Below, piece by piece: positions 20,390-41,453 of a stretch of DNA of 64,000 bases (the first letter of the stretch is position 1; each line of letters begins with the position of its first letter). Source of the stretch: Asterias amurensis (lineage: Eukaryota > Echinodermata > Asteroidea > Forcipulatida > Asteriidae); contig NC_092669.1 in the NCBI RefSeq assembly GCF_032118995.1, forward strand, positions 3,347,501-3,411,500. The letters run 5' to 3'. The notes under the pieces are model-generated. The model was not told where the DNA came from, did not search any database, and was given only the letters and a program-made list of their open reading frames with translations. Made by a program: the position numbers and the translations under genes.

Positions 20390-21235
20390 TCTACGTGAAA
20401 TGACTGAGGTCAAAGGTGAATCTACACGCCGGTTTTGGAAGCAGGTCTCTGGCGTTATTCACGAGCCTCGAAGTGTGACGTAAGATGTTCAGGCTCACGG
20501 CGAGCCAAGCTTTCCGGATGACGTAGCATGCTGGCTTTCAGAAGAACCGTCTTTGTAATTCCCGCTCCTCAAAATACATGATTGTGATTACTTTTTTTCA
20601 CAATACTGTGGTCGTATAGACGCTCGATTCACTCGATTTACTTGTGACGCCGCCATGACAGCTACGAGCGAAACAGTCGACTCAGCCCGGCACTAAAATC
20701 GACAACTTTCGCTAGAAATCTGGAAAAGAAAGGAAGTTTTGTAGTTACTGTTCACTGTTCAAGTCAAGAGAGGGCGCTGTAACCGGGCACTATTTTCAAA
20801 GACTAGTGCCCGCTCGGGAACTAGTTCCCGCAAAACGCGCGCGCGGTCACTAGACTATAACATCCCACGTGACCGTGTTTCAGCCAACCAGAATACAGAA
20901 AAAGCAAAAGGTGTGTTATAATATACATTATGCTGTCATTTGAATACCCGACTATTATCAGGTTCAGAAGTGATAAGCTCATAATATGGAACAAAATGGA
21001 GGGATTAAAAGGTTGGTCCGGGGGATTATAGTTGGGCGCCGGTCCATTTTTGATTCAGGGGTAAATATTTTAGATTTTTTTCCCAAGTGCCTCGGATTTA
21101 AAGTTGGTGCATGAAGCGGATTGGTCCCTGACTGCATTCCTTTTGATGGACTTTAAATTCCTCCCGTTTAGCGCTAGCGCGAACAGTTTTATAAACATCT
21201 CCGTGTTTGAGTGTAAAAATTTAAATAAGGGAATA

Positions 21236-21385
21236 AAAGGGTAGCGACGGGTTCTTACACGGCCATTTAAAGCCGGCAGGGTCGAATTGCCGTGTGATAA
21301 AGGCCCTCGCCTTCGGCTCGGGCCTTTAGCGAACGGCAACGACCCTGCAAGGTTTTAAACGGACGATTAAGAACGAGTCACTACT
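21236..21385. mobile_element. Palindromic element around GGCCCTCGCCTTCGGCTCGG
   Basis: Arms GGCAGGGTCG/CGACCCTGC and GGGTAGCGACGGGTTCTTAC/AAGAACGAGTCACTACTCTT around a GC-rich hairpin. Nearby 20690-21230 and 21500-21720 are CpG- and GCGC-rich but no gene is visible. Confidence 0.5.
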
Positions 21386-21719
21386 CTTTTATTCCAATTC
21401 ATAAATGCCCTTTTGTTAAAAAACGTTAAACAAATACAATTACAGACACTTTGACAGTTGAAAATTCGAGGTTTGAAATATTTTTTCAACAACTTTGTGA
21501 AGTCTATTGCGCGTGGGTTGAATGTACGCGCGCGCGCTTAGAAATAGATTACGCGCGCGCTTAGAGGAATAACGCTGTTACTAATAGCTATGAATTGCGT
21601 TCCGCGTGATAATCTTGCGCGCCTGACACGCGGAAGCCAGTCGGTTATAAACACTGGTCATTATCAACCGTTTAAACACCCCCACGTGACGCGCTCTCCA
21701 CCAATAGGAGTAGAGAAAC

Positions 21720-21990
21720 TGGGTTATTTATGAATGCAATTTAAATTATTGAGGTAATGTTTTACTCGGGTTTTTAATTATCTAATTGTTCTCCTCCCAT
21801 TTAGAGTGAACAGTACTTCCCCATTTCTGTGTGTAAGATTTAAGGCCATTTTAATTATTAATGTAATGTGTTACTCGAAATTTTTAAGTATGTAGCTGTT
21901 CATATAATTCTGCTGCATGCTGACTGCGGCGAATTGAATATTATAATTATTTTTAATAAACCATTGAATGAAATGAAATGAAATGAAAAG
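21720..21990 (+). mobile_element. Probable non-LTR 3' tail with TGAAA repeats
   Basis: Ends AATAAACCATTGAATGAAAT with four pentamer repeats (to 21988). Preceded by AT-rich, non-coding sequence. Confidence 0.4.
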
Positions 21991-22122
21991 TGCAATCCAT
22001 TAACGAAATTGTATGACTATTAAGGATGAATACAATATTTTGTAAAACAGCCTTTGATAGCTCATATTAATTTCCGCTTCACAGTTGACTTCTTCGCGTG
22101 TTAATGACGATGAACTATTTAG
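21990..22122. repeat. Duplicated segment, copy also at 24505-24660
   Basis: GGATGAATACAATATTTTGT through GATAGCTCATATTAATTTCC recurs about 2.5 kb away. The flank GGTTCAGAAGTGATA (20961, 24480) is repeated as well, so both may be parts of one larger element. Confidence 0.6.
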
Positions 22123-22124
22123 CT

Positions 22125-22509
22125 TTAAAGGCAGTGGACACTATTGTTAATTACTCAAAATATTTACTAGCATAAAACCTTACTTGGTAACGAGTTATGG
22201 GGAGAGGTTGGTAATATAAAACATTGTGAGAAATGGCTCCCTCTGAAGTGGAGTAGTTTTCGAGAAAGAAGTAATTTTCCCTGAATTTGATTTCGAGACC
22301 TCAGGTTTAGAATTTGAGGTCTCGAAATCAAGCATCTGAACACACACAGCTTCGTGTGACAAAGGTGTTTTTTCTTTCATTACCTCGCAACTTTGACGAC
22401 CGATTGAGCTCAAATTTTCACAGGTTTGTTATTTTATGCATAAATGTTGAGATACAGCAAGTGAGAAGACTGGTCTTTGACAATTACCAATAGTGTCAAC
22501 TGTCTTTAA
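22125..22509. mobile_element. MITE A, full copy
   Basis: TTAA at 22125 and 22506. The right TTAA is shared with the next element. Confidence 0.85.
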
Positions 22510-22875
22510 AGACACTGAACACCTTGGGTAAACGTGAAAGATCAGTATTCTTACTTGGTGTATCTAAACATATACATACATTTACAAACCTGTATACTTT
22601 TGGACTCAATTGGTCATGAAAGTGGCTAGAGGATAATGAAAATAACAAAAGAAAAAAAAATGTCGCAGTGTGCTTTCAGATGCCTTGAATTCGAGACCTC
22701 GGCCGGGAGATCTCGAAATCAATTCAAATACTTAAGTGGGAAGTAACTTCTTACAAAAAAAACCCACATTTTTTTCACAATGTTGTATAATTTAAACAGA
22801 TTTCGATTGCTCGTTATACCAAGTTTTTACGCTAACAATTATTTTGAGTAATTACCAATATGTGTCCATGCCTTT
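22506..22875. mobile_element. MITE A, divergent subfamily, back to back with the previous copy
   Basis: AAAGACACTGAACACCTTGG on the left, CAATATGTGTCCATGCCTTT on the right, TTAA at 22872. Confidence 0.7.
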
Positions 22876-23050
22876 AAAGTATTTTTGTTTCACCATTGGA
22901 ATAATATCACATTACATTACTAAGCAAATAATCGGTACCAGCATTTAATGCCATGCAGGTATAGAAGCTTTTTAAAAACTTGATTGTTGGTTGGTGTATT
23001 TATGAGGTTGGTTTATTTCTGAAACAACCGTTTACTTCCAAAATTTTGCG

Positions 23051-23430
23051 TTTAAAGCCATTATACACTTTCGGAACAGAAAAAAAGTAATAAAAGTTCA
23101 CAGATTTACAAATAACTTTTAGGGTTTACAGAAGGTAATGGTGAAAGGCTTCTCTTGAAATATTATTCCATGAAATGCTTTACTTTTTGAGAAAACATTA
23201 AAACAATTATCAATTCTCGATAGCGAGATTTACGGATTTATTTTAAACACATGTCATGACACGGCGAAGCGTGCGGAAACAAGGGTGGGTTTTACCGTTA
23301 TTTTCTCCAGACTCCGATGACCGATTGAGCCCAAATGTTCACAGGTTGGTGATTTTATATTATAAGTTGTGATACACGAAGTGTGGGCCTTTGGACAATA
23401 CTGTTTACCGAAAGTGTCCAATGGCTTTAA
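23051..23430. mobile_element. MITE C, full copy
   Basis: TTAAAGCCATTATACACTTT on the left and its inverse on the right (TTAA at 23427). Confidence 0.8.
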
Positions 23431-23445
23431 TACGAAAGAGTATAC

Positions 23446-23624
23446 AGGACATACCGTAAAAAAAATCGGGGCCCGCTAAAGCCCCATCGGGCCCCACTAC
23501 TAATCCGCCCGGATTACTATTCCGGAATACCATTCCGCCCTGGCGGATTACTATTCCGCCCGGGCGGATTAATATTCCGCCCGGGCGGAATAGTGGTGCC
23601 CGATTTTGTTTTCGGTATGTCCTA
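23446..23624. mobile_element. Small MITE with AGGACATACCG tips
   Basis: AGGACATACCGTAAAAAAAA left and TTTTCGGTATGTCCT right; interior stacks ATTCCGCCCGGGCGGATTA. Confidence 0.65.
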
Positions 23625-23787
23625 TATACATTCCGTACTTTTTTGATACGATCAGAGAGTGACATATCTGGTCAACAAGGCATACAAAAGAAACAACGAT
23701 CAGATCGGAGCGAACTCGGATGTTACCTTGTCGTCGCGAGACACCGGTTTATTGAACGCGATCACATGATACACATTGTCTACTTAT

Positions 23788-23950
23788 TGGGTAAGTTCGT
23801 TTAGCTTCCCTGGGTCGACCCCGGTGTTTGTTTGTTTGTTGGTGTTTTTTTTTTCAGGACGAACGTGGGTAATTATCTGCACACGTTCGTCCTGGAAAAA
23901 AACTGCCACACACCGGGGTCGACCCAGGGAAGCTAAACGAACGCACCCTT
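23788..23950. mobile_element. MITE F, internally deleted copy with a foreign centre
   Basis: AAGTTCGTTTAGCTTCCCTG left and its inverse right. The centre is a short hairpin (CAGGACGAACGTG facing CACGTTCGTCCTG). Confidence 0.7.
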
Positions 23951-23956
23951 TACTTT

Positions 23957-24273
23957 GCACCGCGTTCACACTTGATCCTGCTATAGGAGGATCAAAGGAG
24001 GATCTGATCTCGAAGGGCGATCAAAGGGGATCACCAGCTATAGGGTGAACTCGATCAGAATCAGGGTGAGATCCTTCTGTTCGATCTCTCTTTATATCAA
24101 ATCCTGCAATTAAAGCTGCTCACATGTCGTCAGTTGCACTGAAATTCCGTTTAACTATGCGAGATCAATGCGAGATCACACTCAAGTATGAACGCGACAC
24201 AAAAATGATTGATCTTGCTTTAGGGATCTGATCCTTCTGGATCCTTGTACGAGGATCAAGTATAAACGCGGTG
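23957..24273. mobile_element. MITE with CACCGCGTTCACACTTGATC tips
   Basis: CACCGCGTTCACACTTGATC left pairs with GATCAAGTATAAACGCGGTG right; many GATC repeats inside. Confidence 0.7.
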
Positions 24274-24974
24274 TCTTTCGTGGCCCGGAAAGCTTTACTG
24301 TCTCGATATTTTTGACAGCCCCCAAAACCCCTCCCACCCCTAAACCAATATTCCTTCACTGAAAATATAATTGAAGTTTTCAAGAATATTGCAGTATTTA
24401 CAAGATTCGTGGTTCAAATTGCAAATAATGTCATCGATTTCGTAAATTATTGGTGTCATTGGATACCAGATTAATTAGGGTTCAGAAGTGATACGATCAT
24501 GAACCAAAAGTGCAACTAATTAACGGCTACCAGGAATTTTCTGGCGGTTATTATTATATTAAGGATGAATACAATATTTGTAAAGCATTTGATAGCTCAT
24601 ATTAATTTCCCCTTCACAGTTGACCTATTCACGTGTTAAATTATAATGAAACTATTCAGCTTCAGTGTTTTCATCACCAGAATAATGTCAAATGCATCCT
24701 CTCTTGGGGATTACAGCAAACAGTGTCAGGGCGCCATTTTAGTTGGGTGACTCCACTGTTGATCGTGAGGTCGAAAGTATCAAGTATTAATAAAAGTATT
24801 AATGTGCGGTAAAGAATAATAATTATATTACAAAGAAACAACGAAACTAAGCCGAAGAAATATAAGTAAAGAATTAACAAGAACAAAACTAAAAGTGGAG
24901 AAAACACGGATATAATGCAGATAAAAACAATTAAGATAAACGGAAAGGCCACTAAAATAAGTTAGAGGAACGTT

Positions 24975-25318
24975 GCGAACACGTTGCCTTTGATCGGTCG
25001 AGTTGATCTTTGAAAAGCGTTTGTAACCGTTTGTTATAAAATGTGTATGGTTAGAAAGATGATTTAAAAGTAGAATACAATGATCCACACAAATTTGCCT
25101 CGAAAATGCGTGGTTTTCCTTTTACTTTGCGACCTAACACGGTCGGCCATTTATAGCAGTCAAAACCATGCAATTTCGAGTGATACTTGTGTGGATCATT
25201 ATATTCTACTTTTAAAATATTTTTCTAATCGTTATGCATTTGATAACAAACGGTTACAAACGCTTTTCAAAGACCAACTCGACTCGACCGATCCAAGGCA
25301 TAGTGTTCCTTTAAATTA
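24975..25318. mobile_element. MITE B, central part deleted
   Basis: Left arm to GTCGGCCATTTATAGCAGTC, then joins the right arm at ACCATGCAATTTCGAG. Right TTAA is present at about 25314. Confidence 0.78.
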
Positions 25319-25319
25319 A

Positions 25320-26640
25320 CAGTGTTAGTGATGAAGTGAAACAAACTGCAGAACACGAATACGGAAAATGTAAATACAAACAGGTTTAAGAAATAAATAA
25401 AAAGAGAAACAACAAAATTGGAGCACAGAAGCAAAACATCATTATACAGAAAGCAGTGCAATGCGTAAGCATTGTCATAGTCACCACACGGGTTTTACAC
25501 TGTAACGGTACCTTCATATCGTACCAAGTATGCATCTTTTGTCAGATCCTTCCCCATTATTAAATTGACACCCACATAAGTATAGGCATGCACCTGTTTT
25601 TAAAATGGAATGCACCGAATCTGCGAATGCAAATGCTTGGCCGATACCCCGCCCCCCACTCCCGTTGTCAACTCGGCCTAAGTCGGACACTGCCTAATAT
25701 TAAAACTACAACATAAATAAGACAGTCAACTCGACCATCACGAAGGCCACCCACCTAAGTATAGGCATACTACAAACTACAAGGGAACCAACTCGGCCCT
25801 TGATCGAACCATCGTACGTGGGTGCGGGTAAAAAATGCTGCGGATTGCACTCTCTGATATGTAAAGGCAACGTCGGGTAATAACACTGATTGTACACTTC
25901 TGTTATTCGTTATAGCAAGGACTCTTTCATGTTATTCTCGATAGAAAGGGAGTTTATATTTTGTCAGTGTTTTCTGTGTGTATCAATCTCATCTCGGCTT
26001 ATGATGGTAAATTAGGCCCTATACAGCATGACATCCTGGGTATCCCTGTGTTTTTAACTGCTGTTTCGTTGTTAGTCTAGTACGCCGCAGTCGCTTCAGG
26101 TCGATTCAATACCACAGTGTCAAAACAACTCCCGTACTGACCAAATTAGAAGAGGAACCCAACATACTTTCTACCACGGCCCAATACACATACATGTAGT
26201 CATCATTCATGATGATATTGTCAAAAACTAACGCCTTCGCATTTAATCAGTATGAGCTATGAGCCAGATAAAAGCCTTGAAAAGCTATTGTGTCCAGTTT
26301 ATCCTTACAAACAAAATTATTCGCCATAAAAATTACCATAGCCGTTTAACGAGAGGCATTTATTGTTCCCATGACAACTTGTACTTTTATACAAATACTG
26401 AAAGGGTAAAAGTGTGCATAAATATTAAGCCATGGCTATCTTTTAAAATTTGAACTACGATTCGAATAATTTACCGTAAGAATCTTGAAAAATTGGTTTT
26501 CAGCAAACTCGGGCGGTGCAGGGGTTAATTTCAGGTTTGTTTATTAAGAATTTTTTGCAATAAAACATTTCAAACGTAAAACAATTGTCACTGTTTGTTG
26601 GTTTTGAAGTGTGCAGACAACAATCTACAATATAATCTTT
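25320..26640. other. No gene seen
   Basis: AT-rich single-copy-looking sequence. CCACCTAAGTATAGGCAT at 25752 resembles CCACATAAGTATAGGCAT at 25572, a small local duplication. Confidence 0.35.
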
Positions 26641-26649
26641 CGTTATTGT

Positions 26650-26895
26650 AAACTTCAATCGAGATTACTGTAATTTTTACTTAAATATAACTTGTTTTTT
26701 ACAGTAAAACTTAACTACTGTATTATACAGATAGTACAGTAATTTACCGTGTAAATACGGCACCATTTCTCTAACTCATTTTGTTACTGTAAATGAATAC
26801 AGTAAAACATTACTTTCAGTTTTACAGTAAGTTACTGGCAACTCAGCTGCCAGTAATTTACTGTAATTTTACAGTGAAACATTTTACAGTGTATG
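26650..26895. mobile_element. Element rich in TTACTGTAATTTTACAG dyads
   Basis: At least six TTTACAGT/ACTGTAAA motifs in both orientations. It abuts a MITE A fragment. Confidence 0.5.
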
Positions 26896-26992
26896 TTTTA
26901 TATACTACCAACAACCCTCTTACTCGTTGTCAAGTAAGATTTTATGCTAAACATTATTTTGAGTTATTACCAATAGTGTCCAGTGCCTTTAA
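26893..26992. mobile_element. MITE A, right-end fragment
   Basis: TGTTTTATATACTACCAACA through CCAATAGTGTCCAGTGCCTT. Confidence 0.75.
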
Positions 26993-27583
26993 TGGCATAT
27001 TTTTTGTTGTTGTTACTCCTATAAATGGCAATACAAGTTTACTTTTTAGACGTATTACAACTGCAACAAATATTAATGGCCTCGCGTGGTCAGCGCCTTT
27101 ATGAAGTGAGCACTCAATTGTGTAAAATAATGTTATAATTGACACTTTTTTTCTTTTCTCAAATGTTTTATTTATTTCAATATGCACGTTATATGTACAT
27201 GTATAAGTGGTAAGTTTAATACAAACTTTGATCATACTTTCTATTTTGTGTCCTCGTAATTGCTGTTTTTTTTTTTTTAAGTTAATGGTCACATATGTAA
27301 TTAATGCGCTATCGAAAGCATTATGGGGGCAAATTGCAATCTTTTTTTAAAGGACATGGTTGCAAGAGAAACTAATCAAACCCTTTTCCAATTCATTAAT
27401 AACAACAAAACATACACCTCTACTATCTTAAATAGACCTTAGCTAATTTATCAGTAACCAATACATTTTTATTTTGACAATTGTACAAAAAATTTGGTTA
27501 CCAAAACCTCGTCAACTTGAAACATAGTTATAACAATAACCAACGAAATGATGTGTAATTCGGGCTAAGCTCCGACAATCCTC

Positions 27584-27952
27584 TTAAAGACACTGGACAC
27601 TACCGGTAATTGTCTTCTCACTTGAAGTATCTCACATATGCATAAAATAACAAACCTGTGAAATTGAGCTCAATTGGTCGTCGAAGTTGCAAGATAATAA
27701 TGGAAGAAAAAACACCAATGTCACACGAAAATGTGTACTTTCAGATGCTTGATTTCGAGACCTCAAAATCTGATTCTGAGGTCACGAAATCAAATTCGTG
27801 GAAAATTACTACTTTCTCGAAAACTACATTTCTTCAGAGGGAGCCGTTTCTTATAGTGTTTTGTACTATCAACAGCTCCTCATTACTCGTTACCAAGTAC
27901 GGTTTTATGCCAACAAAATTGAGTATTTACCGATAGTATCCACTGCCTTTAA
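27584..27952. mobile_element. MITE A, full copy
   Basis: TTAA at 27584 and 27949; small deletion near the left end (TAATTGTCTTCTCACTTG). Confidence 0.82.
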
Positions 27953-28078
27953 GACGAACCTAGTACACATAAAAAATTAGTACAGAACGAGGTCCGGATA
28001 ATACGAGAAAAACAGACCAGTCCGGCGGACCTCGTATTAACGGGAGTCGACTGTAGTTGTAGTGTAGACGTGCCCAAT

Positions 28079-28462
28079 TAAAGACACTGCACACTATTAG
28101 ATATTGTCAAAGACCAGTCTTCTCACTTGGTGTATCTGATGATCAACATTTTTATGCACAAAATAACAACTTACCTTTGAAAATTTGAACTCATTTTTAT
28201 TTGGTCGTCGAAGTGCGAGATGGAAGAAAAAACACCCTTGTCACACGAACTTGTGTGCTTTCAGATGCTTGACTTCGGGACCTCAAATCTAATTATGAGG
28301 TCTCGAAATCAAATTGGGGAAAATTACTTCTTTACTCGAAAACGTACGTTACTTCAGAGGGAGCCGTTTCTCACAATGTTTTAATCAACAGCTCTACATT
28401 ACTCGTTACCAAGTAAGTTTGTATGCTTATAATTATTTGGAGTAATTACCAATAGTGTCCAC
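28079..28462. mobile_element. MITE A, nearly full copy
   Basis: TTAA at 28079; the right end stops at CAATAGTGTCCAC without its TTAA. Confidence 0.8.
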
Positions 28463-28537
28463 AAATTTATTGACAATAATGTTAATTGCAAATGAGGATG
28501 ATTAGTGGATAAAGAGACTAGAGCAATGCTCTTTACT

Positions 28538-28700
28538 GTTAAAGGAACACGTTGCCTTGGATCGGTCGAGTTGGTCTTTTAAAAACGTTTGTAACCGTTT
28601 ATAATAATGCATAATGGTTAGAAATGTGTTATAAAAGTAGAATACAATGATCCACACAAATCATTTGCCTCGAAATTGCGTGGTTTTCCTTTTACTTTTT
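28538..28700. mobile_element. MITE B, left arm only
   Basis: TTAA at 28538; stops at GTGGTTTTCCTTTTACTTT. Confidence 0.75.
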
Positions 28701-29048
28701 AAAGTATATTGTTTTCATTTGTTGCAACTTGTAAACATCTTAAAGAAAGTGAGTCAAATAAAATTGTTTGAAAACGAATGCTCCGTTGAATCAGCATTCA
28801 ACAGTCAAAATGAGTAAGTCAATTCAATTTGTTTTGTATTCACTGGTCAAATCAGATCATTCATAGTTTCGAGTTGTGGCGCCGAGTGCTCTCGCATGAT
28901 CACTCTCGCGCGAACTGCTGGTTGCCCCGACTTACGACTTTTCCCCAAGTCTAGGGAAGGGTGGAGGGAAAAGTTATAACTACGCCAGCTTGGCATTATC
29001 TCTAAGTAGAGGCCTTAGCAAAATGCTAGGTCTTCTCGCATAAACGGC

Positions 29049-29196
29049 GATTTCAACCCCCCCCCCCCCGCATCTGCAAAATGCCATAATGTGGTCCTCT
29101 GCAAGAGAGGGTAACCCGTCGAAAATAAAAGCATCTGCCCCCCCCCACCACTGCCAAAGTTATTCCCACTTAAAGCGACCCCCCCCCCCCCAACTG
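29049..29196 (+). repeat. Cluster of poly-C runs
   Basis: Three runs of nine to fourteen C within 150 bp (29057, 29138 and 29181 areas). Other poly-C runs: 12997, 59497, 62977. Confidence 0.85.
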
Positions 29197-29409
29197 AACA
29201 AATCTTATATTATGTATAGCTACGCCGTACGTGGGCACAATAATTGTTTGTAGTTGTTTGTCCCCTGCACAAAATAGTTTCTAATTAATGGGGCCTGTTG
29301 ATTTTTTTTTTGTTCGTGACTTTCGCGTTGGTTTTTGTTTTAAAATTAGACTTGAGCTTTGGATCCGTCCACCCATACAGAGCAGCTTGGGGTTCTTGTT
29401 CTTGCTGTA

Positions 29410-29670
29410 TGGCCTACCAGAGCCTAATTTCATAGAACTGCTCAGCACAAAAGTTTGCTTAGCATGAAATTTCGTCCTTATAAAAACAGGATTACCAACC
29501 ATGAATTAATTTGGTCCATGTGATTTTCAGGATAAGCAAACAACAGCTGAACACTATAAGCAGTGGGCCTATGCAACAAATGGAAATTTGGTTGGGAATC
29601 CTATTTTTATCGAGGAACAATATTTCATGCTTAGCAAATTTTCGTGTAGCTCTATGAAATTGGGACCTGA
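29410..29670. mobile_element. TTTCATAGAGCTGCT family, diverged copy
   Basis: AGCCTAATTTCATAGAACTG left and AGCTCTATGAAATTGGGACC right, upstream of PEX16. Confidence 0.65.
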
Positions 29671-29935
29671 TTTTTAGTAACAGGAATCAGGATGAAAGCA
29701 CATGTTTTCTAAATTAGTTTTAAAATAATAACCGCCCTAAAGCAAGCTGATGTTGTGGTTCGAAATGTTCAACGTTGCAGTATGACGGGGTCGAACACTG
29801 GTTTCAACGCGTGAGATCGACGACCACGCCTTGTCGGGTCCCCTCCTCGCGCAATGAATGGTGTCCCCGAGCAATAACAGTGAAGAGTATCCCGGTACCA
29901 GTCTATATGCGAGTTTTATCAACAACAAAAATAAA

Positions 29936-38857
<8,922 letters not shown>

Positions 38858-39011
38858 AAAAAATCATAAAACTTTGCTCCCCGAAAACCCAACTGTCTAG
38901 AGAACTTTTCTACATAGGCTTATTTCATTTGAGCTGTACACAATTTTGTTTGGGTTAACACCATGTGATTTTCTCTAAAATGACGTTCATTTCTTGAATT
39001 TAACATCACAG

Positions 39012-39182
39012 CAGCCGATTTCACAAAATGATTGGATTAATCCTACCTCGAACTAGGATAAGTATCCGTCCTAACTTAGGATGGGTTTCAATACGTCTTA
39101 CGTATCTGGATACAGAACCAACCCCGTCCTAAGTCCTAAATTAATCCTCAGGTTAGGAAGAGTTTGGTGAAATCGACGGTAG
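39012..39182. mobile_element. MITE E copy
   Basis: CAGCCGATTTCACAAAATGA left, GTTTGGTGAAATCGACGG right. Confidence 0.72.
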
Positions 39183-39265
39183 GAAAGCTCAAATCATGAA
39201 ATTTCGAGTTTTGCCACCAAAACTTTACATCCTCTTGATCGAACGAATGTGTCTACATTGTCATT

Positions 39266-39460
39266 ACTTAGGTCTTTAAACTTAATGGATGAGCAGTTCA
39301 TCTGCCCCATGGTTGGCTTGTTCATGATCCAATTAACATATTAAAGTGTACTGTTTGGAAAATGAATAACATGGAGATAACAGGTGTGAGTTGGTAAAGG
39401 TATAAAGGATGTGTTAATTTGGCTTCTTTAATGAAGCTTTTCTGTAATGTTTCCCACTGT
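39266..39460. repeat. Dispersed repeat of unknown class
   Basis: Shares AATGGATGAGCAGTTCATCT, TGATCCAATTAA and AGATAACAGGTGTGAGTTG with 52055-52235 in TIF1 intron 3. No terminal repeats found. Confidence 0.55.
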
Positions 39461-39534
39461 CAAACACTTTTGATCTCTGGCTGTCCTCCGAGGTCCTATA
39501 CGGTTCGATTTGACTTTCTGCCATATAGGCACCA

Positions 39535-39705
39535 GCAGCCAATTTTCGAAACACTAGGATTAATCCTAACTCGAGTTAGGACGGGTAACCTGTCCTACCT
39601 TAGGATGGTTCAATGTGTCGTAACATATAAGGATACAGACTTTAACTCGTCCTAAGTCCTAGGATTAATCCTAAGATAGGATGAGTTTGGTGAGATCGAC
39701 GGCTG
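39535..39705. mobile_element. MITE E copy
   Basis: AGCCAATTTTCGAAACACTA left, GTTTGGTGAGATCGACGGCT right. Confidence 0.7.
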
Positions 39706-39784
39706 GTCTTACATATCAGCAACTGAAAAGCGCTGTAGGATTTTCCTTTGCAATTCAGCTTCCCAACACCAAGCGAGGATTACG

Positions 39785-40018
39785 AGCGAACTAACACGGA
39801 CGGCCATTTATGGGAGTCAAAAATTTGACTCCCATAAATGGCCAACCGTGTTAGTCAACGAGGTAAAAGGAAAATCGTGCAATTTCGAGGCATGTTTGTG
39901 TGGATCATTGTATTCTACTTTTACAACATCTTTCCAACTATATGCATTTTATAAAAAACGGTTTCAAACGCTTTTCAAAGACCAACTTGACCGATTCAAG
40001 GCAACGTGTTCCTTTAAT
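39785..40018. mobile_element. MITE B, centre and right arm
   Basis: From GCGAACTAACACGGACGGCC across the central dyad to CAACGTGTTCCTTTAA. Confidence 0.78.
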
Positions 40019-40165
40019 ATAGGATTCAAACCATCCACCAGTTCCGAAAACCAAAGGTATATTTTGCTTTTTAAGCTGATCAAAAATCAAATATTGACTT
40101 GGATACATTGTACCATGTACAAAAGTATTTGGGTGTCGGGAGTAACCAATACAACTGTACATGTA

Positions 40166-40527
40166 TTAAAGGCAGTGGACACTATTGGTAATTACTCAAA
40201 ATAATTATTGCCATAAAACCTTTCTTGGTGACGAGTAATGTGGAGAGAAACGGCTCCCTCTGAAGTGCCATAGTTTTCGAGAAAGAAGTAATTTTCCATG
40301 AATTTGATTTCGAGACCTCAGATTTAGAACTTGAGGTCTCGAAATCAACCATGTAAACGCACACAACTTCGTGTGACAAGGGTGTTTTTTCTTTCATTAT
40401 TATCTCGCAACTTCAATGACCGATTGAGCTCAAATTTTCACCGGTTAGTTATTTTATGCATATGCTGAGATACACCAACTGTGAAGGCTAGTCTTTGACA
40501 ATTACCAATAGTGTCCACTGCCTTTAA
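40166..40527. mobile_element. MITE A, full copy
   Basis: TTAA at 40166 and 40524; its tips match in reverse complement almost perfectly (GGCAGTGGACACTATTGGTA). Confidence 0.87.
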
Positions 40528-40546
40528 TAACGTAGGATTCCAACTG

Positions 40547-40722
40547 CCTCTGCTACCGGGCAACCTCGGTAGTATAGTTGGTAAGACACTGCTCTAGAAT
40601 TGCAAGGGTTGTGGGTTCGAATCCCACCCGAGTAATATGCCTGTGATATTTTTTTCACAGGACTCTGAAAAGTACCGAGTATACAGTGCTAACATACATT
40701 GGTGTATGGGTAAAAACCTAAA
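40547..40722 (+). mobile_element. tRNA-derived SINE, best copy
   Basis: Head at about 40561-40635 has an A-box-like GTAGTATAGTTGGTAAGAC, a perfect T arm (GTGGG TTCGAAT CCCAC) and CTCGG/CCGAG acceptor pairing. Then the hairpin TGTGATATTTTTTTCACAGG and AAAAGTACCGAGTATACAGT. Ends near GGTGTATGGGTAAAAACC. Confidence 0.75.
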
Positions 40723-40810
40723 TTAATACATGTATTAAGTTTGCAAAACGCTTTTGTTTTAAATTGGTGGTGGAAATATTTTTGTGATTTTTGGGGTTGA
40801 ACAAAGAATT

Positions 40811-40882
40811 GACTAGAGTGGGATTCGAACCAACGACCTCCGGATTAACGTACCGGCGCTCTACCAACAGAGCTATCTAGCC
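40811..40882 (-). tRNA. tRNA-Asn-like sequence (anticodon GTT), probably pseudogene or SINE head
   Basis: 72 nt with all cloverleaf arms of normal length: acceptor GGCTAGA/TCTAGTC, D arm GCTC TGTTGGTA GAGC, anticodon arm CCGGT ACGTTAA TCCGG, T arm GTTGG TTCGAAT CCCAC. There is one T-T mismatch in the anticodon stem and one T-C in the T stem, and it does not resemble canonical animal tRNA-Asn. A tRNA-derived repeat is the likelier reading. Confidence 0.45.
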
Positions 40883-41342
40883 CTATATGATATTGGCGGG
40901 GTCCCTAATATAGGGATAATAAATATTTTTGTATAAACAACAGAGGGAGGGGCTTATGTGCCTAACCATTAATTTTATGCATTTCTTTGATTTCTCCGCC
41001 ATTGATTATGTTGAAAGCTAAACGTTCTTTTTTACTACTAACAAGGTATTCCCTTGTTAGAAAATCAGTAATATTATTACACACTGTAAATGCCTTTTGA
41101 GAAGCGTCATACAGGCCTGGTTTTCAATATACGTGTAAAAAGTGTCTAATTTTTTAAGGGGAAAATCACCCAACATCCACCCCTGTTGAAAGATATCTGT
41201 ACGAAGTGGACCAGTGAAAAGTCTGGTGGACTATTGAGATGACAAGCCAACTGGTCCCCCGCTGACAAGTCACTGAGGGTGGGTTCGATTAGCTTCCCCG
41301 GGTTGACCCCGCGGTGCTCATTTGTGTGAGCCCCTGACAAGC

Positions 41343-41453
41343 CCCCCGACAATGTTTTATATTATCAACAGCTCTCTATTGCTCGTTACCAAGTAAGTTG
41401 TTATGCTAACAATTATTTTGAGTAATTACCAATAGGGTCCAGTGCCTTTAGAT
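41343..41453. mobile_element. MITE A, right-end fragment fused to a family F fragment
   Basis: Begins ACAATGTTTTATATTATCAA directly after GTGAGCCCCTGACAAGCCCC (family F). Confidence 0.65.

Noticed and set aside
23405-23665. 86-codon - strand frame rich in RPGG repeats.
   Set aside because: Comes from stacked CCGCCCGGGCGG dyads of a small MITE.
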